A DNA stretch of 59,904 nucleotides from Calditrichota bacterium (GTDB taxonomy: Bacteria; Calditrichota; Calditrichia; Calditrichales; Calditrichaceae): the NCBI GenBank assembly GCA_024278755.1, contig JAJRSO010000052.1:1-59904 (forward strand), read 5' to 3'. The position numbers were made by a program, and so were the translations under genes. The notes below the pieces were generated by a model that was given only the letters and a program-made list of their open reading frames with translations, was not told where the DNA came from and ran no database searches. Numbering within the stretch: position 1 is the stretch's first letter; every line of letters starts with the position of its first letter. This document shows positions 26,481-36,240 of this stretch, piece after piece.

Positions 26481-28622
26481 TTAGTTTGTGCCCGGTGCAT
26501 TTGCACCTTTAATATCAATACCCAAACGCTGTAAATACGCAATGAGGGCAATAATTTCTTTGCCGGATTCAACTTCAATTCCATCTGTCTTTAAAGCCAT
26601 GGCTATTTTATTTGCCTGTTGTTTCAGATCATCAAGGGCAACTTCGTCATAACCATCCGGATAAGGCACTCCGAGTGCCTGCATGGCGCGAATTTTTGCA
26701 GCCGTATGCGAATCATTCAGATCATCCTTAATAATCCAGGGAAACGGCGGCATAATGGATCCCGGCGACATGGAGGTTGGTTGCAACATATGGTTGTAAT
26801 GCCAGGAATCCGGATACTTTCCTCCAACCCGGTGTAAATCCGGCCCCGTACGTTTGGAACCCCACTGGAACGGATGGTCGTAAACAAATTCGCCGGCTTT
26901 GGAATACTCGCCGTAACGTTCGGTTTCGTTACGAAAAGGACGGATCATCTGCGAATGACAGGTGTAACAGCCTTCACGTACATAAATATCCCGGCCTTCC
27001 AACTCCAGCGGAGTGTATGGCTGCACACTGGAAATAGTAGGTACATTTGATTTTATCAGGTACATGGGAATGATTTCAACTAATCCCCCGACAAGTACAA
27101 CAACCACGGCAAGAATAAAGAACTGGGTCGGGCGTCTTTCCAACCAGCGGTGCCAGTGTCCGGAGGCAGCGCTTAGGCCTTCTTCCGCATCCGAAACCAG
27201 AGCCGGCGCTTCGGCTTTTTCGTTGGCTGTTAAAGAGCCGGATTTTGCTGTTTTATATAAGATATAAACCATATAGCAGGCGCCGGTCAGATACATTAAA
27301 CCGCCGAGAGAACGAATCCAGTACATGGGAATAAGCTGCAAGACGGTTTCTAAAAAGATGGGATATTTCAGAAAGCCTTCTGCCGTGAATTGTTTCCACA
27401 TTAAACCTTGCGTAACGCCGGCCCAGTACATGGGAATGACATAAAAAATCATACCGAGGGTAGCAATCCAGAAATGAAAATTGGCGCCTTTTACCGAATA
27501 GAGTTTTGTGTTATAAAGTTTCGGAATAAGCCAGTACAAAATACCAAATGTCAATAACCCGTTCCAGCCCAGTGTACCCACATGCACATGCGCTACCGTC
27601 CAGTCGGTGTAATGCGATAAAGCATTGATGTTTTTAATGGCCAGCATGGGCCCTTCGAACGTAGACATACCGTAAGCGGTAACCGCAACCACCATAAATT
27701 TTAAGATGGGATCTTCACGCACCCGATCCCAGGCGCCGCGCAGGGTTAAAAGCCCGTTTAACATCCCGCCCCATGAAGGCGCAATAAGCATTACAGAGAA
27801 TACCGTTCCCAATGACTGTGCCCAGTCCGGCAGAGCGGTATAAAGCAGATGATGCGGGCCGGCCCAGATATACAAAAAGATTAATGCCCAAAAGTGAATA
27901 ATAGACAAACGGTATGAATAGATTGGCCGGTCTGCCGCCTTGGGAAGGAAATAATACATCAGTCCCAGATAGGGCGTTGTAAGAAAAAAGGCCACCGCAT
28001 TATGTCCGTACCACCATTGTACCAGCGCATCCTGAACGCCTGCGTAAACCGGGTAACTTTTTAACAGACTTACAGGAATTTCGATGGAATTTCCAAGATG
28101 AAGAATGGCCACAGTAAAAAACGTGGCGATATAAAACCAGATGGCCACATACATATGTTTTTCACGACGCTTGATGATGGTGCCAATCATGTTTATGCCA
28201 AAGATAACCCAGATAATCGTAATCAGAATATCAATGGGCCATTCCAGTTCAGCATATTCTTTACCAACCGTAATACCAAGCGGCAGGGTAATAGCCGCCA
28301 ACAGGATGATAAGCTGCCAGCCCCAAAAATGAATCTTCGACAAGAGGTCGCTGAACATTCGAGTTTTTAGCAGGCGTTGTAACGAATAATAAACGCCCAT
28401 AAAAATACCGTTACCCACAAAGGCGAAAATAGCCGCATTTGTATGCAACGGACGCAAACGGCTGAAGACCAGCCAGGAGATGTCCATACTCATTGCCGGC
28501 CAGTAAATTTCAATAGCAACGATTAAACCGACCAGCATTGCCACTACCCCCCAAACGGCGGTTGCAATTGCAAAGTCTCTTACAATCTTATTGTCGTAAT
28601 AAAAGGTTTCCAGCTTTCCCAT
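26481..28622 (-). CDS. ccoNO: cbb3 cytochrome oxidase, fused CcoN-CcoO
   Basis: 713 residues. The first about 460 form the haem-copper catalytic subunit with multiple helices (WWYGHNAVAFFLTTPYLG, WAGPHHLLYTALPDW and HVHVGTLGWNGLL carry haem/copper His ligands). After a linker and a new helix near residue 500, a CcoO cytochrome c domain begins (GRDIYVREGCYTCHSQMI, RTGPDLHRVGGKYPDSWH). In Proteobacteria these are two genes; here one frame covers both without a stop. GGGAG precedes the ATG at 28622. It reduces O2 to water and pumps protons. Confidence 0.95.
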   Translation of the reverse strand: MGKLETFYYDNKIVRDFAIATAVWGVVAMLVGLIVAIEIYWPAMSMDISWLVFSRLRPLHTNAAIFAFVGNGIFMGVYYSLQRLLKTRMFSDLLSKIHFWGWQLIILLAAITLPLGITVGKEYAELEWPIDILITIIWVIFGINMIGTIIKRREKHMYVAIWFYIATFFTVAILHLGNSIEIPVSLLKSYPVYAGVQDALVQWWYGHNAVAFFLTTPYLGLMYYFLPKAADRPIYSYRLSIIHFWALIFLYIWAGPHHLLYTALPDWAQSLGTVFSVMLIAPSWGGMLNGLLTLRGAWDRVREDPILKFMVVAVTAYGMSTFEGPMLAIKNINALSHYTDWTVAHVHVGTLGWNGLLTFGILYWLIPKLYNTKLYSVKGANFHFWIATLGMIFYVIPMYWAGVTQGLMWKQFTAEGFLKYPIFLETVLQLIPMYWIRSLGGLMYLTGACYMVYILYKTAKSGSLTANEKAEAPALVSDAEEGLSAASGHWHRWLERRPTQFFILAVVVVLVGGLVEIIPMYLIKSNVPTISSVQPYTPLELEGRDIYVREGCYTCHSQMIRPFRNETERYGEYSKAGEFVYDHPFQWGSKRTGPDLHRVGGKYPDSWHYNHMLQPTSMSPGSIMPPFPWIIKDDLNDSHTAAKIRAMQALGVPYPDGYDEVALDDLKQQANKIAMALKTDGIEVESGKEIIALIAYLQRLGIDIKGANAPGTN

Positions 28623-28638
28623 AAAAGCTCCCTGCTCC

Positions 28639-28806
28639 TTACTTTTGGTTATTTTGAATAGTATCTTTTTTATTTTCCATCAACATTCTCATCGAAGGTG
28701 TTTCGTAATCATCAAACTGGCCATTTTTTACCGCCCAGATAAAGGCGCCCAAAAAGCCCAGAGCTGCCAACAGACTAAGCGAAATAAGCACCACCAAAAC
28801 ACTCAC
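28639..28806 (-). CDS. ccoS: cbb3 oxidase maturation protein CcoS
   Basis: 55 residues, GTG start. The ccoI stop TGA overlaps this GTG (GTGA, 4 bases). One N-terminal helix (VLISLSLLAALGFLGAFI) is followed by WAVKNGQFDDYETPSMRML, which matches the CcoS signature of WA-x-x-GQFDD-x-ETP. The tail is short and polar. CcoS is needed for cofactor insertion into cbb3 oxidase. It lies between ccoI and ccoNO and is easy to miss because of its length and GTG start. Confidence 0.9.
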   Translation of the reverse strand: MSVLVVLISLSLLAALGFLGAFIWAVKNGQFDDYETPSMRMLMENKKDTIQNNQK

Positions 28807-31253
28807 AGCGCTCCCCCGCTTCCCGATAATTTAAAATTCATTCTTCGGGCTAAAAACATCACACCGCCGGTGGTAAAAACAACAACCGAAATCGAGCTGG
28901 CCGGCATCAGCAGTGCGGCAATCAGCGGCGAAAGCGTTCCCTGTATGGCAAAATACATTCCCGTAATATTGTATATAAAGGAAATGACAAAACTTATCAG
29001 AATAATACGCATACTTTTCCTGGAGAAATCGATAAAATCGGGCAGACGATTTAGGCTGCCTGCGTCCAGAACAGCGTCACTGGCAGGAGAAAAACTGTTT
29101 AAGTCTTCCGTTAATGAAATACCGACGTCACTCTGTTTTAATGCACCGGCGTCATTCAGCCCGTCGCCAACCATCAAAACACTTTTATTTTGTTTTTGCA
29201 ACTTTTTGATAAAGGCCAGCTTTTCAAAGGGCGATTGTTTAAAATGCATATCCGCATCACGACCAAACAGAGATTCCATACGCTTCCGCTCGTATTCGTT
29301 ATCTCCGCTTAACAAATGGATCTTAAAACGTTTTTTCAGTGCGGCAATGGTCTTTTTTAAACCGGGACGCAGTGCATTATAAATCATAAAAGAACCGCGG
29401 AGACGGTTGTTAACGGAAAGATACACCCTGCTTGCATTTTGCCCTGATTCCGAATCGAATCCGACAAAACGAGCCGAACCGACACGCACCGTTGTTCCGT
29501 TAAAATCGGCGCTTATGCCCTGGCCGGCTTCTTCGGTAAAATTATTCAGCGGAAGCGTTTTTGAGTTGTTCAGATAAGAGACAAGCTGACGGCTTAACGG
29601 ATGCATGGATTGACGTACCAGCGAATAAACCATACTCGCCTCTTCCTGCGAAAGCTCCTGCTCCGAATCAAATGAAATGGCGGCAACCGCTGAACGGGTT
29701 ATGGTTCCGGTTTTATCAAAAACAATGTGCCGAATGGTGGCAAGCGCTTCGACAACCGCCGTATTTTTGAGATAAAACTTGTTCCAGCCAAAAACACGCA
29801 GCGTATTGCCCAGCGTAAAGGGAGTAGACAAGGCCAGCGCACAGGGGCAGGCCACAATAAGCACGGCAGTAAAGGCATTTAAAGCCAAATTCCAACTGCT
29901 GCCGGCCCAAAAAACGGCAGAGGCCAGGGCAATGCTGATCACGGCAACCGTAAAATAACGGCTCACCGAATCGGCCGCGGAAATGATACGGCTATGTACC
30001 GGTTTTGTAAACGCTTCGTCGTTCCACAACTCCGTTAAATAACTCTGATTAACCGGTTTAATCACATCCAGTTCCAGTATCCCTGCGGTCTGCTTTCCAC
30101 CGGCATAAATAATATCGCCCGATTTTTTTTCGACAGGCGCCGATTCGCCGGTCACAAAGCTATAATCGATCAAAGCGTTTCCGCGAATTAAAACCGAGTC
30201 GGCCGGAATAAGCTCCTGGCTGCGGATAAGGATACGATCGCCGGGTTGCAGATTTTCCAGCGGAACACTGGTTTCTCCCGTGTCGGTTTTTTTGGCTGCC
30301 GACACCGGAAAATACGATTTATAACTCCGTTCGAAAGAGAGGGAGTCGTAGGTTTTTTTCTCAAAAAGTTTACCTACCAGCAGCAGAAAAATTAATCCGG
30401 TAAACGAATCCATATACCCGGAGCCAACGCCGCTAAAAACTTCGTAAATACTGCGCGTAAACAGGGTAATGACGCCAAGCGAAATGGGCACATCCATATT
30501 TACAAATTTGGAACGTAAGGCAGACCAGGCCGATTTAAAATAATCCAGACTACTGTATAATAAAACAGGCAAGGCCAGCGCCACACTCAGATAATTAAAG
30601 AAGTTACTAAGCCCGCTTTCCACTTCCTGTTCGCCGGCGAGATATTCCGGAAAATGAAACATCATAATATTGATAAAACAAAAACCGGCCACGCCGATTT
30701 TCAAATAAAGGTCACGGTCTAAATTTTTATCTTCCCGGTGAACAAGACTATCGAGATTAATTTGCGGTTCGTAACCGAGAGAAGTTAAAAGCTCTGCCAG
30801 CTGGCGCAGTGTGGAGGCGGTTTCTTCGAAGGTAATCTGTACTTCTTTTTTTAGATAATTGACACGCGAAGAATGGATTAGAGGATTCAGTCGGACCAGA
30901 TTTTCCAGCAGCCAAACGCAGGAACTGCAATGCATGGAAGGAACATAAAAAGTGACGCTGGCTGTATTCCCGTCACTAAAATTAACCAATTTGCGCCGCA
31001 TCTCTTCATCTTCGAGATATTTAAACTTTGTTTTTAAACCTGCTTCGACAGGAGTGGTTCCGGGCGTCTCGCTATACTGGTAATAGTCGCACATCTCATT
31101 GGATTCCAGCAATTCATACACCATTTTACAACCGTTACAGCAAAATATTTTTTCACCAATACGGATTCTGGAGTTCGGACACGTATCTCCACAATGGTAG
31201 CAGGATTGTTTCTGTCCCATCTTATTAAGGTGTATTTCCTGAATTGCTTCCAT
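28803..31253 (-). CDS. ccoI: Copper-type P1B ATPase CcoI/FixI
   Basis: 816 residues. N-terminal Cys-rich zone CYHCGDTCPNSRIRIG and FCCNGCKMVYELL is typical of FixI. A heavy-metal-associated domain with MHCSSCVWLLENL follows. ATPase motifs: CPCALALSTP in the membrane, phosphorylation site FDKTGTITRS and hinge GDGLNDAGALKQSDVG. It exports copper to the cytochrome oxidase during assembly. An alternative ATG at 31220 would shorten the N-terminus by 11 residues; neither start has a clear Shine-Dalgarno. Confidence 0.94.
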   Translation of the reverse strand: MEAIQEIHLNKMGQKQSCYHCGDTCPNSRIRIGEKIFCCNGCKMVYELLESNEMCDYYQYSETPGTTPVEAGLKTKFKYLEDEEMRRKLVNFSDGNTASVTFYVPSMHCSSCVWLLENLVRLNPLIHSSRVNYLKKEVQITFEETASTLRQLAELLTSLGYEPQINLDSLVHREDKNLDRDLYLKIGVAGFCFINIMMFHFPEYLAGEQEVESGLSNFFNYLSVALALPVLLYSSLDYFKSAWSALRSKFVNMDVPISLGVITLFTRSIYEVFSGVGSGYMDSFTGLIFLLLVGKLFEKKTYDSLSFERSYKSYFPVSAAKKTDTGETSVPLENLQPGDRILIRSQELIPADSVLIRGNALIDYSFVTGESAPVEKKSGDIIYAGGKQTAGILELDVIKPVNQSYLTELWNDEAFTKPVHSRIISAADSVSRYFTVAVISIALASAVFWAGSSWNLALNAFTAVLIVACPCALALSTPFTLGNTLRVFGWNKFYLKNTAVVEALATIRHIVFDKTGTITRSAVAAISFDSEQELSQEEASMVYSLVRQSMHPLSRQLVSYLNNSKTLPLNNFTEEAGQGISADFNGTTVRVGSARFVGFDSESGQNASRVYLSVNNRLRGSFMIYNALRPGLKKTIAALKKRFKIHLLSGDNEYERKRMESLFGRDADMHFKQSPFEKLAFIKKLQKQNKSVLMVGDGLNDAGALKQSDVGISLTEDLNSFSPASDAVLDAGSLNRLPDFIDFSRKSMRIILISFVISFIYNITGMYFAIQGTLSPLIAALLMPASSISVVVFTTGGVMFLARRMNFKLSGSGGAL

Positions 31254-31323
31254 ATCGTTTATGCTAACTTTATTTACCGTTCTAAAATCTATCCGGATTT
31301 ATTTTTTAGTTCTATAACAAACT

Positions 31324-32031
31324 CTACAGCCAGTACAAATGCATCAGCCCCAGCGTATCAATTCCCCGCAAAAAGGTTAAAAGCCCCAGGCCAGCCGCAA
31401 GCAGAGCCGCCAGTTTATAGAGCCGGCTACGCAGTTTAACCGGTATCTTACCACTAATCATTCCGGTAATCACCATGGCCGGCATGGTAGATATCCCGAA
31501 AACCAGCATGGTAAGCATCCCCCCCGCCAAGCTGCCGCTGGCCACGGCTTTGGCCCCGGCCGTATAAACCAGACCGCAGGGAATAAATCCCAAAACAAAT
31601 CCCAATCCAAGGATATTATTGCGTTTTACTTTGTTAAAGAGCGCTGTAACAAGTCCTTTAAAAGGATTAAATCCCGGGAAAGAATTGGGCGCCATATTGG
31701 GAATCAGACCGGCTAAGTCCAAGCCCATAAAAATCATTATTATCCCGGCAATTACCGATAATCCGCCCTGGAAATGACGTATGGCAAATACAATGCTAAC
31801 CGCATTTCCAACGAGCCCCAAAATATTTCCGATCAGCATATAACTAAGAATTCGTCCGCTGCCGTACAAAAGGTGCGGACTTAGGCGCTGCCAAAAAGTA
31901 GGACTCTTAATAAAATCATTTTCATTAACCTTTAAACTGTAGGTCAGAACAAATCCGCCGCACATTCCGACACAGTGGCTGAATCCTCCGGCCAGTCCCA
32001 TCAGGAAAACACCTATCAGGTCCAGTTCCAT
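31324..32031 (-). CDS. Polytopic membrane protein of the DsbD_2/SafE type, cbb3-cluster associated
   Basis: 235 residues with about six hydrophobic helices. The start GVFLMGLAGGFSHCVGMCGG is the signature of UreH/SafE-like (DsbD_2) membrane proteins, which are often called sulfite exporters but recur beside ccoGHIS genes. LGFVLGFIPCGLVYTAGA is the second family repeat. Cys-Met-Cys residues at positions about 20-24 could bind copper (inference). It begins 5 bases after the small lipoprotein gene and probably assists oxidase assembly. Confidence 0.83.
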   Translation of the reverse strand: MELDLIGVFLMGLAGGFSHCVGMCGGFVLTYSLKVNENDFIKSPTFWQRLSPHLLYGSGRILSYMLIGNILGLVGNAVSIVFAIRHFQGGLSVIAGIIMIFMGLDLAGLIPNMAPNSFPGFNPFKGLVTALFNKVKRNNILGLGFVLGFIPCGLVYTAGAKAVASGSLAGGMLTMLVFGISTMPAMVITGMISGKIPVKLRSRLYKLAALLAAGLGLLTFLRGIDTLGLMHLYWL

Positions 32032-32036
32032 AAGCC

Positions 32037-32288
32037 TTACTTTGCAGCTTCTGCGGCAATCAACTCCATTGCTTTAGAAACGGGAATACGGTATGTCCCT
32101 TTTTTTGCATCGATTAAAGCATAGGAGGTTAATACCTTTTGTTCCCGTTCGCGCAATTCTTTAATACTTATTTTTTTGTCTGCCGCACCGGCGCCGCCTG
32201 TTTGCTGCGCAGAGTCCGAACGACATCCGCTAAGCAGGAGCAGAATAGCGGAAGCAGTGAGTACTGTTATTTTAAAATGCTTTTTCAT
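32037..32288 (-). CDS. Small lipoprotein between actF and the cco assembly genes
   Basis: 83 residues with an N-terminal signal and lipobox LLLLSGC (Cys22). The mature part has a low-complexity linker and then LREREQKVLTSYALIDAKKG and TYRIPVSKAMELIAAEA. The pattern Y-x-x-x-D-x-x-x-G-x-x-RIP-x-x-xAMEL resembles short proteins that accompany haem-copper oxidase and SCO genes in other bacteria (from memory, not searched). It starts 13 bases after actF. It may be a small subunit or assembly factor that bridges the two complexes. Confidence 0.75.
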   Translation of the reverse strand: MKKHFKITVLTASAILLLLSGCRSDSAQQTGGAGAADKKISIKELREREQKVLTSYALIDAKKGTYRIPVSKAMELIAAEAAK

Positions 32289-32301
32289 GTCTGTCCAACT
32301 A

Positions 32302-33486
32302 TTAAGGATTGTGATGTTTCAATGACTCTTCAAATTTGGGATCGCCCATGGGAACTGCGGCATGTTTGCCGAGTTGCTTCCAGAACAACCACATAAAGAT
32401 ACCGCCGATTCCGGCCATAGCCGTAAAATCGAAAATACAAAAGCGTACGCCGCTTGTATGAAGCACGGGGATAACCAGCCAAAAAATATCGACCCAGTGC
32501 ATAATTAAAATAAAAATGGACATATATTTTAAATACGTATAGTTACGCTTGGAATTGCGGCTTAACAGGCCCACAAAAGGAATCAGAAAATGTCCCAGAA
32601 CCACCGTCATGGTAATGATTGGCCATGTGCCCCGCCAGCGATCCAGATAAAAAATTGTCTCTTCGGGGATGTTGGCATACCAAATTAGCAAATATTGCGA
32701 AAACCCCATATATCCCCAAAAGATAATAAATCCAAAAGTAAACTTAGCAAGGTCGTGATAGTGTTCTACCGTAATAACAGAATCCATCGCTCCGCGTTTA
32801 TTCATATACAAACCGATCACGATAACAAGCGTCAGTGTGCCCACTAATCCGCCGGAGAAGAAATAGAGCCCGAAAATCGTGGAATACCAGTGGGGATACA
32901 AAGACATGATCCAGTCGAAGGAAGCAAAGGTCGTGGTTAATGCAAAAATAATCATCCCGGGCGCGCTCACTTTTTTAAGCGTTTTGATATGCTCGGGCTT
33001 CGCCCCCCCATCCATAGCCAAAGATGTTTTATACAACTTGGCGGCAATCAGATACCAGACCGTAAAATAAAAAGCCGTACGAATGGCAAAGAACGTAATA
33101 TTCAGGTAGCTCGTCTTTTTAGATAAAATAGGGTCGGCCGCGACAACATCCACATGCGACCATTCATATAAGTGGTGCGCTCCCAGAAGAACCGGAATAA
33201 AAAAGATAGCCATATAGGGCAAAACCTTCATTAGTGTTTCCAAAATCCGGCGCAACGTCACCCCCCATACAGTGCCGGTTAAATGGAAAAGAAGCACCAG
33301 AAACAATGCGCCCAAGGCAATTGAAACCCAAAAGAGGTAAGCCGTTAAATAGGAAAAAAAGAATTGTTCTGTTTTTGTGAAATACCCGACAACTGTGAGC
33401 AACAGGCCCAAAACACCGATCCCGAGGGACCGAACCTGCACAGAATTTAAGTCTGTCAATTTAAAAGCAGCCGCATCAAATTTCAT
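32302..33486 (-). CDS. actF: Alternative Complex III subunit ActF
   Basis: 394 residues with about ten hydrophobic helices and the NrfD-related pattern of ACIII membrane subunits; GAHHLYEWSHVDVVAADPIL is typical of ActF, and SFDWIMSLYPHWYSTIFG is conserved in the family. It is one of two quinol-linked membrane subunits. It is the last subunit gene of actABCDEF and precedes the small lipoprotein gene. Confidence 0.92.
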   Translation of the reverse strand: MKFDAAAFKLTDLNSVQVRSLGIGVLGLLLTVVGYFTKTEQFFFSYLTAYLFWVSIALGALFLVLLFHLTGTVWGVTLRRILETLMKVLPYMAIFFIPVLLGAHHLYEWSHVDVVAADPILSKKTSYLNITFFAIRTAFYFTVWYLIAAKLYKTSLAMDGGAKPEHIKTLKKVSAPGMIIFALTTTFASFDWIMSLYPHWYSTIFGLYFFSGGLVGTLTLVIVIGLYMNKRGAMDSVITVEHYHDLAKFTFGFIIFWGYMGFSQYLLIWYANIPEETIFYLDRWRGTWPIITMTVVLGHFLIPFVGLLSRNSKRNYTYLKYMSIFILIMHWVDIFWLVIPVLHTSGVRFCIFDFTAMAGIGGIFMWLFWKQLGKHAAVPMGDPKFEESLKHHNP

Positions 33487-33559
33487 AAGTCTCTCAATAT
33501 TTCCTGTTAATAGTTTAGGTCACGCCATTTGTTTGACGGACACGTCATCTAAATATTTT

Positions 33560-34216
33560 TTATTTATCCGAAGCCAGCTTCGCCCGCATTTCTTCCGGAA
33601 CGTCTTGCGCGCTTGCGTTTTGCGATCGCTGCAACGCACGCACATAACCCACAATCGCCCAGCGATCGGCCACCGGGATCTGATGTTTGTATGAGGGCAT
33701 ATTACGAAAGCCGTTGCTAATCACATCAAAAATATGCCCATCGGGAAACTGACGCACTTTATCCGTATGAAAATCGGGCGGCGGAAGAAATCCGCGATTT
33801 ACAATAATTCCTTTTGCATTTCCCGTACGGCCGTGACACGGTGCGCAATAGATATCAAAACGTTCCTGCCCTCTTTTTAAAACATTTGCCGTAAAAGAGA
33901 CCGGCGCGTGTTTTACAACTGCGCCGTCTTCGGTTTTGCCAAAATAAAATTCCGCATTTTCATAGCCTTCACTCTGAGCAACGGTGCCTTTTACCGGCAT
34001 ACGGTTAACCATCCCGTTTGCAAAAAACTTACTGGCAGCCTGGGCATCATAACGCTCCTGACTATCCATATTCGGATTAAAATGGATGGGTGGTTTTTCC
34101 GATACCGCGCCCTGCTGACAACCAATTACTATTATTAGAGACACAATTAACAAAACCGCATTCCGTATCTTAACAATGTGTTGTTTTCTTCGTTCCATCA
34201 TTCTGCTCTCAATCAT
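33560..34216 (-). CDS. actE: Alternative Complex III subunit ActE, monohaem cytochrome c lipoprotein
   Basis: 218 residues from the ATG at 34216; ATGs at 34201 and 34198 would shorten the N-terminus, and GAGAG upstream of 34201 makes that start also plausible. A lipobox IVIGC is followed by PIHFNPNMDSQERYDAQ, the conserved ActE region, and a single CAPCHG haem c site. The Met ligand region is NGFRNMPSY. It passes electrons from ACIII, here probably to the cbb3 oxidase encoded downstream. It overlaps the actD end by 8 bases. Confidence 0.92.
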   Translation of the reverse strand: MIESRMMERRKQHIVKIRNAVLLIVSLIIVIGCQQGAVSEKPPIHFNPNMDSQERYDAQAASKFFANGMVNRMPVKGTVAQSEGYENAEFYFGKTEDGAVVKHAPVSFTANVLKRGQERFDIYCAPCHGRTGNAKGIIVNRGFLPPPDFHTDKVRQFPDGHIFDVISNGFRNMPSYKHQIPVADRWAIVGYVRALQRSQNASAQDVPEEMRAKLASDK

Positions 34217-34751
34217 CTGCTATTAACAATTCAATTTCCCGGCCGCCGATAGATTTTAAAAATTCAACGGTTTCTTTTTCATCAAACTTTGCGTCTTTGG
34301 CCTCGATGCTAACAAAAAAAGCATCATCCGTAACTTTTGCAAAGCGATCCGAATAAAATACCGGATGATGGAAACGTGGCAATTTATTCAAGGCCAGCAT
34401 TCCAAACAGCGCAGTACCCGCCGAGGTCAGAACCATAAGCGCAAAGGCTACGGCGCCATATGCCTGATAACTAAACAGCGGTTTACCGGATATGACCAGA
34501 GGATACGCGATTGTGCTTGTCCAGCCTTCAAATAAAAATCCAACCAGAACCATCAAAAAAGCTACCGGAGCAACTATCCATCCTAAAACGGAACGTTTCT
34601 CCCCCATCGCTTTATCCATTCCGTGAATAGGGAAGGGCGAATGGCAATCAAATCTTGTATATTCCGAGTCACGCATTTTTTCGGCAGCATCTATCAAAGC
34701 AGCGGGATTCTCAAACTCGGCAATAACGCCTTCTATTTTTCCACTTTTCAT
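34209..34751 (-). CDS. actD: Alternative Complex III subunit ActD (DUF3341)
   Basis: 180 residues from the ATG at 34751, chosen because GAGG lies 6 bases upstream; an ATG two codons earlier directly abuts the same GAGG. GVIAEFENPAALIDAAEKM, FDCHSPFPIHGMDKAMG and two transmembrane helices are characteristic of ActD. It is a structural membrane subunit without cofactors. The gene begins 11 bases after the actC stop. Confidence 0.93.
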   Translation of the reverse strand: MKSGKIEGVIAEFENPAALIDAAEKMRDSEYTRFDCHSPFPIHGMDKAMGEKRSVLGWIVAPVAFLMVLVGFLFEGWTSTIAYPLVISGKPLFSYQAYGAVAFALMVLTSAGTALFGMLALNKLPRFHHPVFYSDRFAKVTDDAFFVSIEAKDAKFDEKETVEFLKSIGGREIELLIADD

Positions 34752-34762
34752 CTGCATCCTCT

Positions 34763-36157
34763 TTATTCATGTTTTTTGTAATAGTGCGGGTCTGCCTGCG
34801 GCAAAACGCCTTTTATCTCCGCCATCGAAACCATGGGCAAAAAGCGGATAAAGAGCAGGAACAGGCTAAAGAACAATCCAAAAGAACCAACCAGCATACT
34901 GATATCGAATATGGTCGGGCTAAAATAATCCCAGCTCGAAGGCAGAAAATCATTGGCCAGCGAGGTAACGGTGATGACGAAACGCTCGAACCACATACCA
35001 ATATTTACAAAGATAGAAATAATAAACATGGCCGGAATATTGGTACGAATCTTTTTAAACCAGAATAGCTGGGGAATTAATACATTACAGGAAATCATAA
35101 TCCAGTAAGCCCAGGCATACTGCCCGAAGGCACGATTTAGAAAGGTAAATGTTTCATATTCATTCCCGCTGTACCAGGCAATAAAAAATTCCATACTGTA
35201 GGCATAGCCAACCATCATTCCGGTTACCATGATCACCATATTCATTTTTTCGAAATGGCGAATGGTTAAAATATGTTCCAATCCATAAATTTTTCGGGCG
35301 ATTATGGCTAAAGTCAGCACCATGGCAAAACCGGAAAAGATAGCGCCGGCCACAAAATAGGGGGGAAAGATTGTGGAGTGCCAGCCCGGAATAACTGAGG
35401 TGGCAAAATCGGTGCTCACCACACTGTGCACCGAAAGTACCAGCGGCGTTGACAACCCGGCCAACAGCAGATACGCTAATTCGTAGTTTTTCCACTGTTT
35501 GTTACCTCCACGCCAGCCCAAAGAAAAGATGCCAAACATTATTTTACGAAAGCGTGCTTTGGCCCGATCGCGCAGGGTCGCCAAATCCGGAATTAAACCG
35601 GTGTACCAGAACATTAACGAAACGGTAAAATAGGTGCCCACCGCAAATACATCCCAGAGTAACGGACTGCGGAAATTCGGCCACATTTGCATCTGGTTGG
35701 GAATGGGAAACATAAAATAGGCCATCCAAACACGCCCCACATGGATTCCCGGAAATACGAGGGCGCAGATTACAGCGAAGAGGGTCATTGCTTCGGCAAA
35801 ACGGTTAATGGACGTCCGCCACTTCTGCCTAAAGATAAACAGAACGGCCGAGATCAGTGTGCCGGCATGACCGATACCTACCCAGAATACAAAATTTACG
35901 ATTGCCCAGCCCCAGCCAACCGGGTTATTAATCCCCCAGATACCAATCCCTTCGTAAAACAAAAATCCGATAGAACCGAAGAGGATTAGCGCCAGAGACG
36001 ACGCTAGTCCGAAAAGAACAAACCAGGCTTTTTTTGTTTTGCCTTCGACAATGCCGCTTATTTTTTCTGTTATCGAGCTAAATGTCGGTTTCCCGCCGAT
36101 TAACGGCGGTTCTTCAAATACGGTCGTCGCTGCAGTTTCTTGTACACTCACAGACAT
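34763..36157 (-). CDS. actC: Alternative Complex III subunit ActC (NrfD-like, quinol site)
   Basis: 464 residues with about ten helices. [40 protein letters not shown] and [20 protein letters not shown] are typical of the NrfD-type ActC subunit that binds menaquinol. It lies 83 bases after the actB stop, the widest gap within actABCDEF; no terminator was seen there. Confidence 0.94.
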   Translation of the reverse strand: MSVSVQETAATTVFEEPPLIGGKPTFSSITEKISGIVEGKTKKAWFVLFGLASSLALILFGSIGFLFYEGIGIWGINNPVGWGWAIVNFVFWVGIGHAGTLISAVLFIFRQKWRTSINRFAEAMTLFAVICALVFPGIHVGRVWMAYFMFPIPNQMQMWPNFRSPLLWDVFAVGTYFTVSLMFWYTGLIPDLATLRDRAKARFRKIMFGIFSLGWRGGNKQWKNYELAYLLLAGLSTPLVLSVHSVVSTDFATSVIPGWHSTIFPPYFVAGAIFSGFAMVLTLAIIARKIYGLEHILTIRHFEKMNMVIMVTGMMVGYAYSMEFFIAWYSGNEYETFTFLNRAFGQYAWAYWIMISCNVLIPQLFWFKKIRTNIPAMFIISIFVNIGMWFERFVITVTSLANDFLPSSWDYFSPTIFDISMLVGSFGLFFSLFLLFIRFLPMVSMAEIKGVLPQADPHYYKKHE

Positions 36158-36240
36158 ATTCTCTCTTTTATTAGTTACGGTTAATTACATTCATTTCCAA
36201 TAGTCATTCTTTTACCGCCGGAGCGAAAAACCCGGAGATT

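Noticed and set aside
28645-29382. 245-codon plus-strand frame
   Set aside because: It lies antisense to ccoS and ccoI, whose family motifs are unmistakable. It has no ribosome-binding site and no protein-like pattern.
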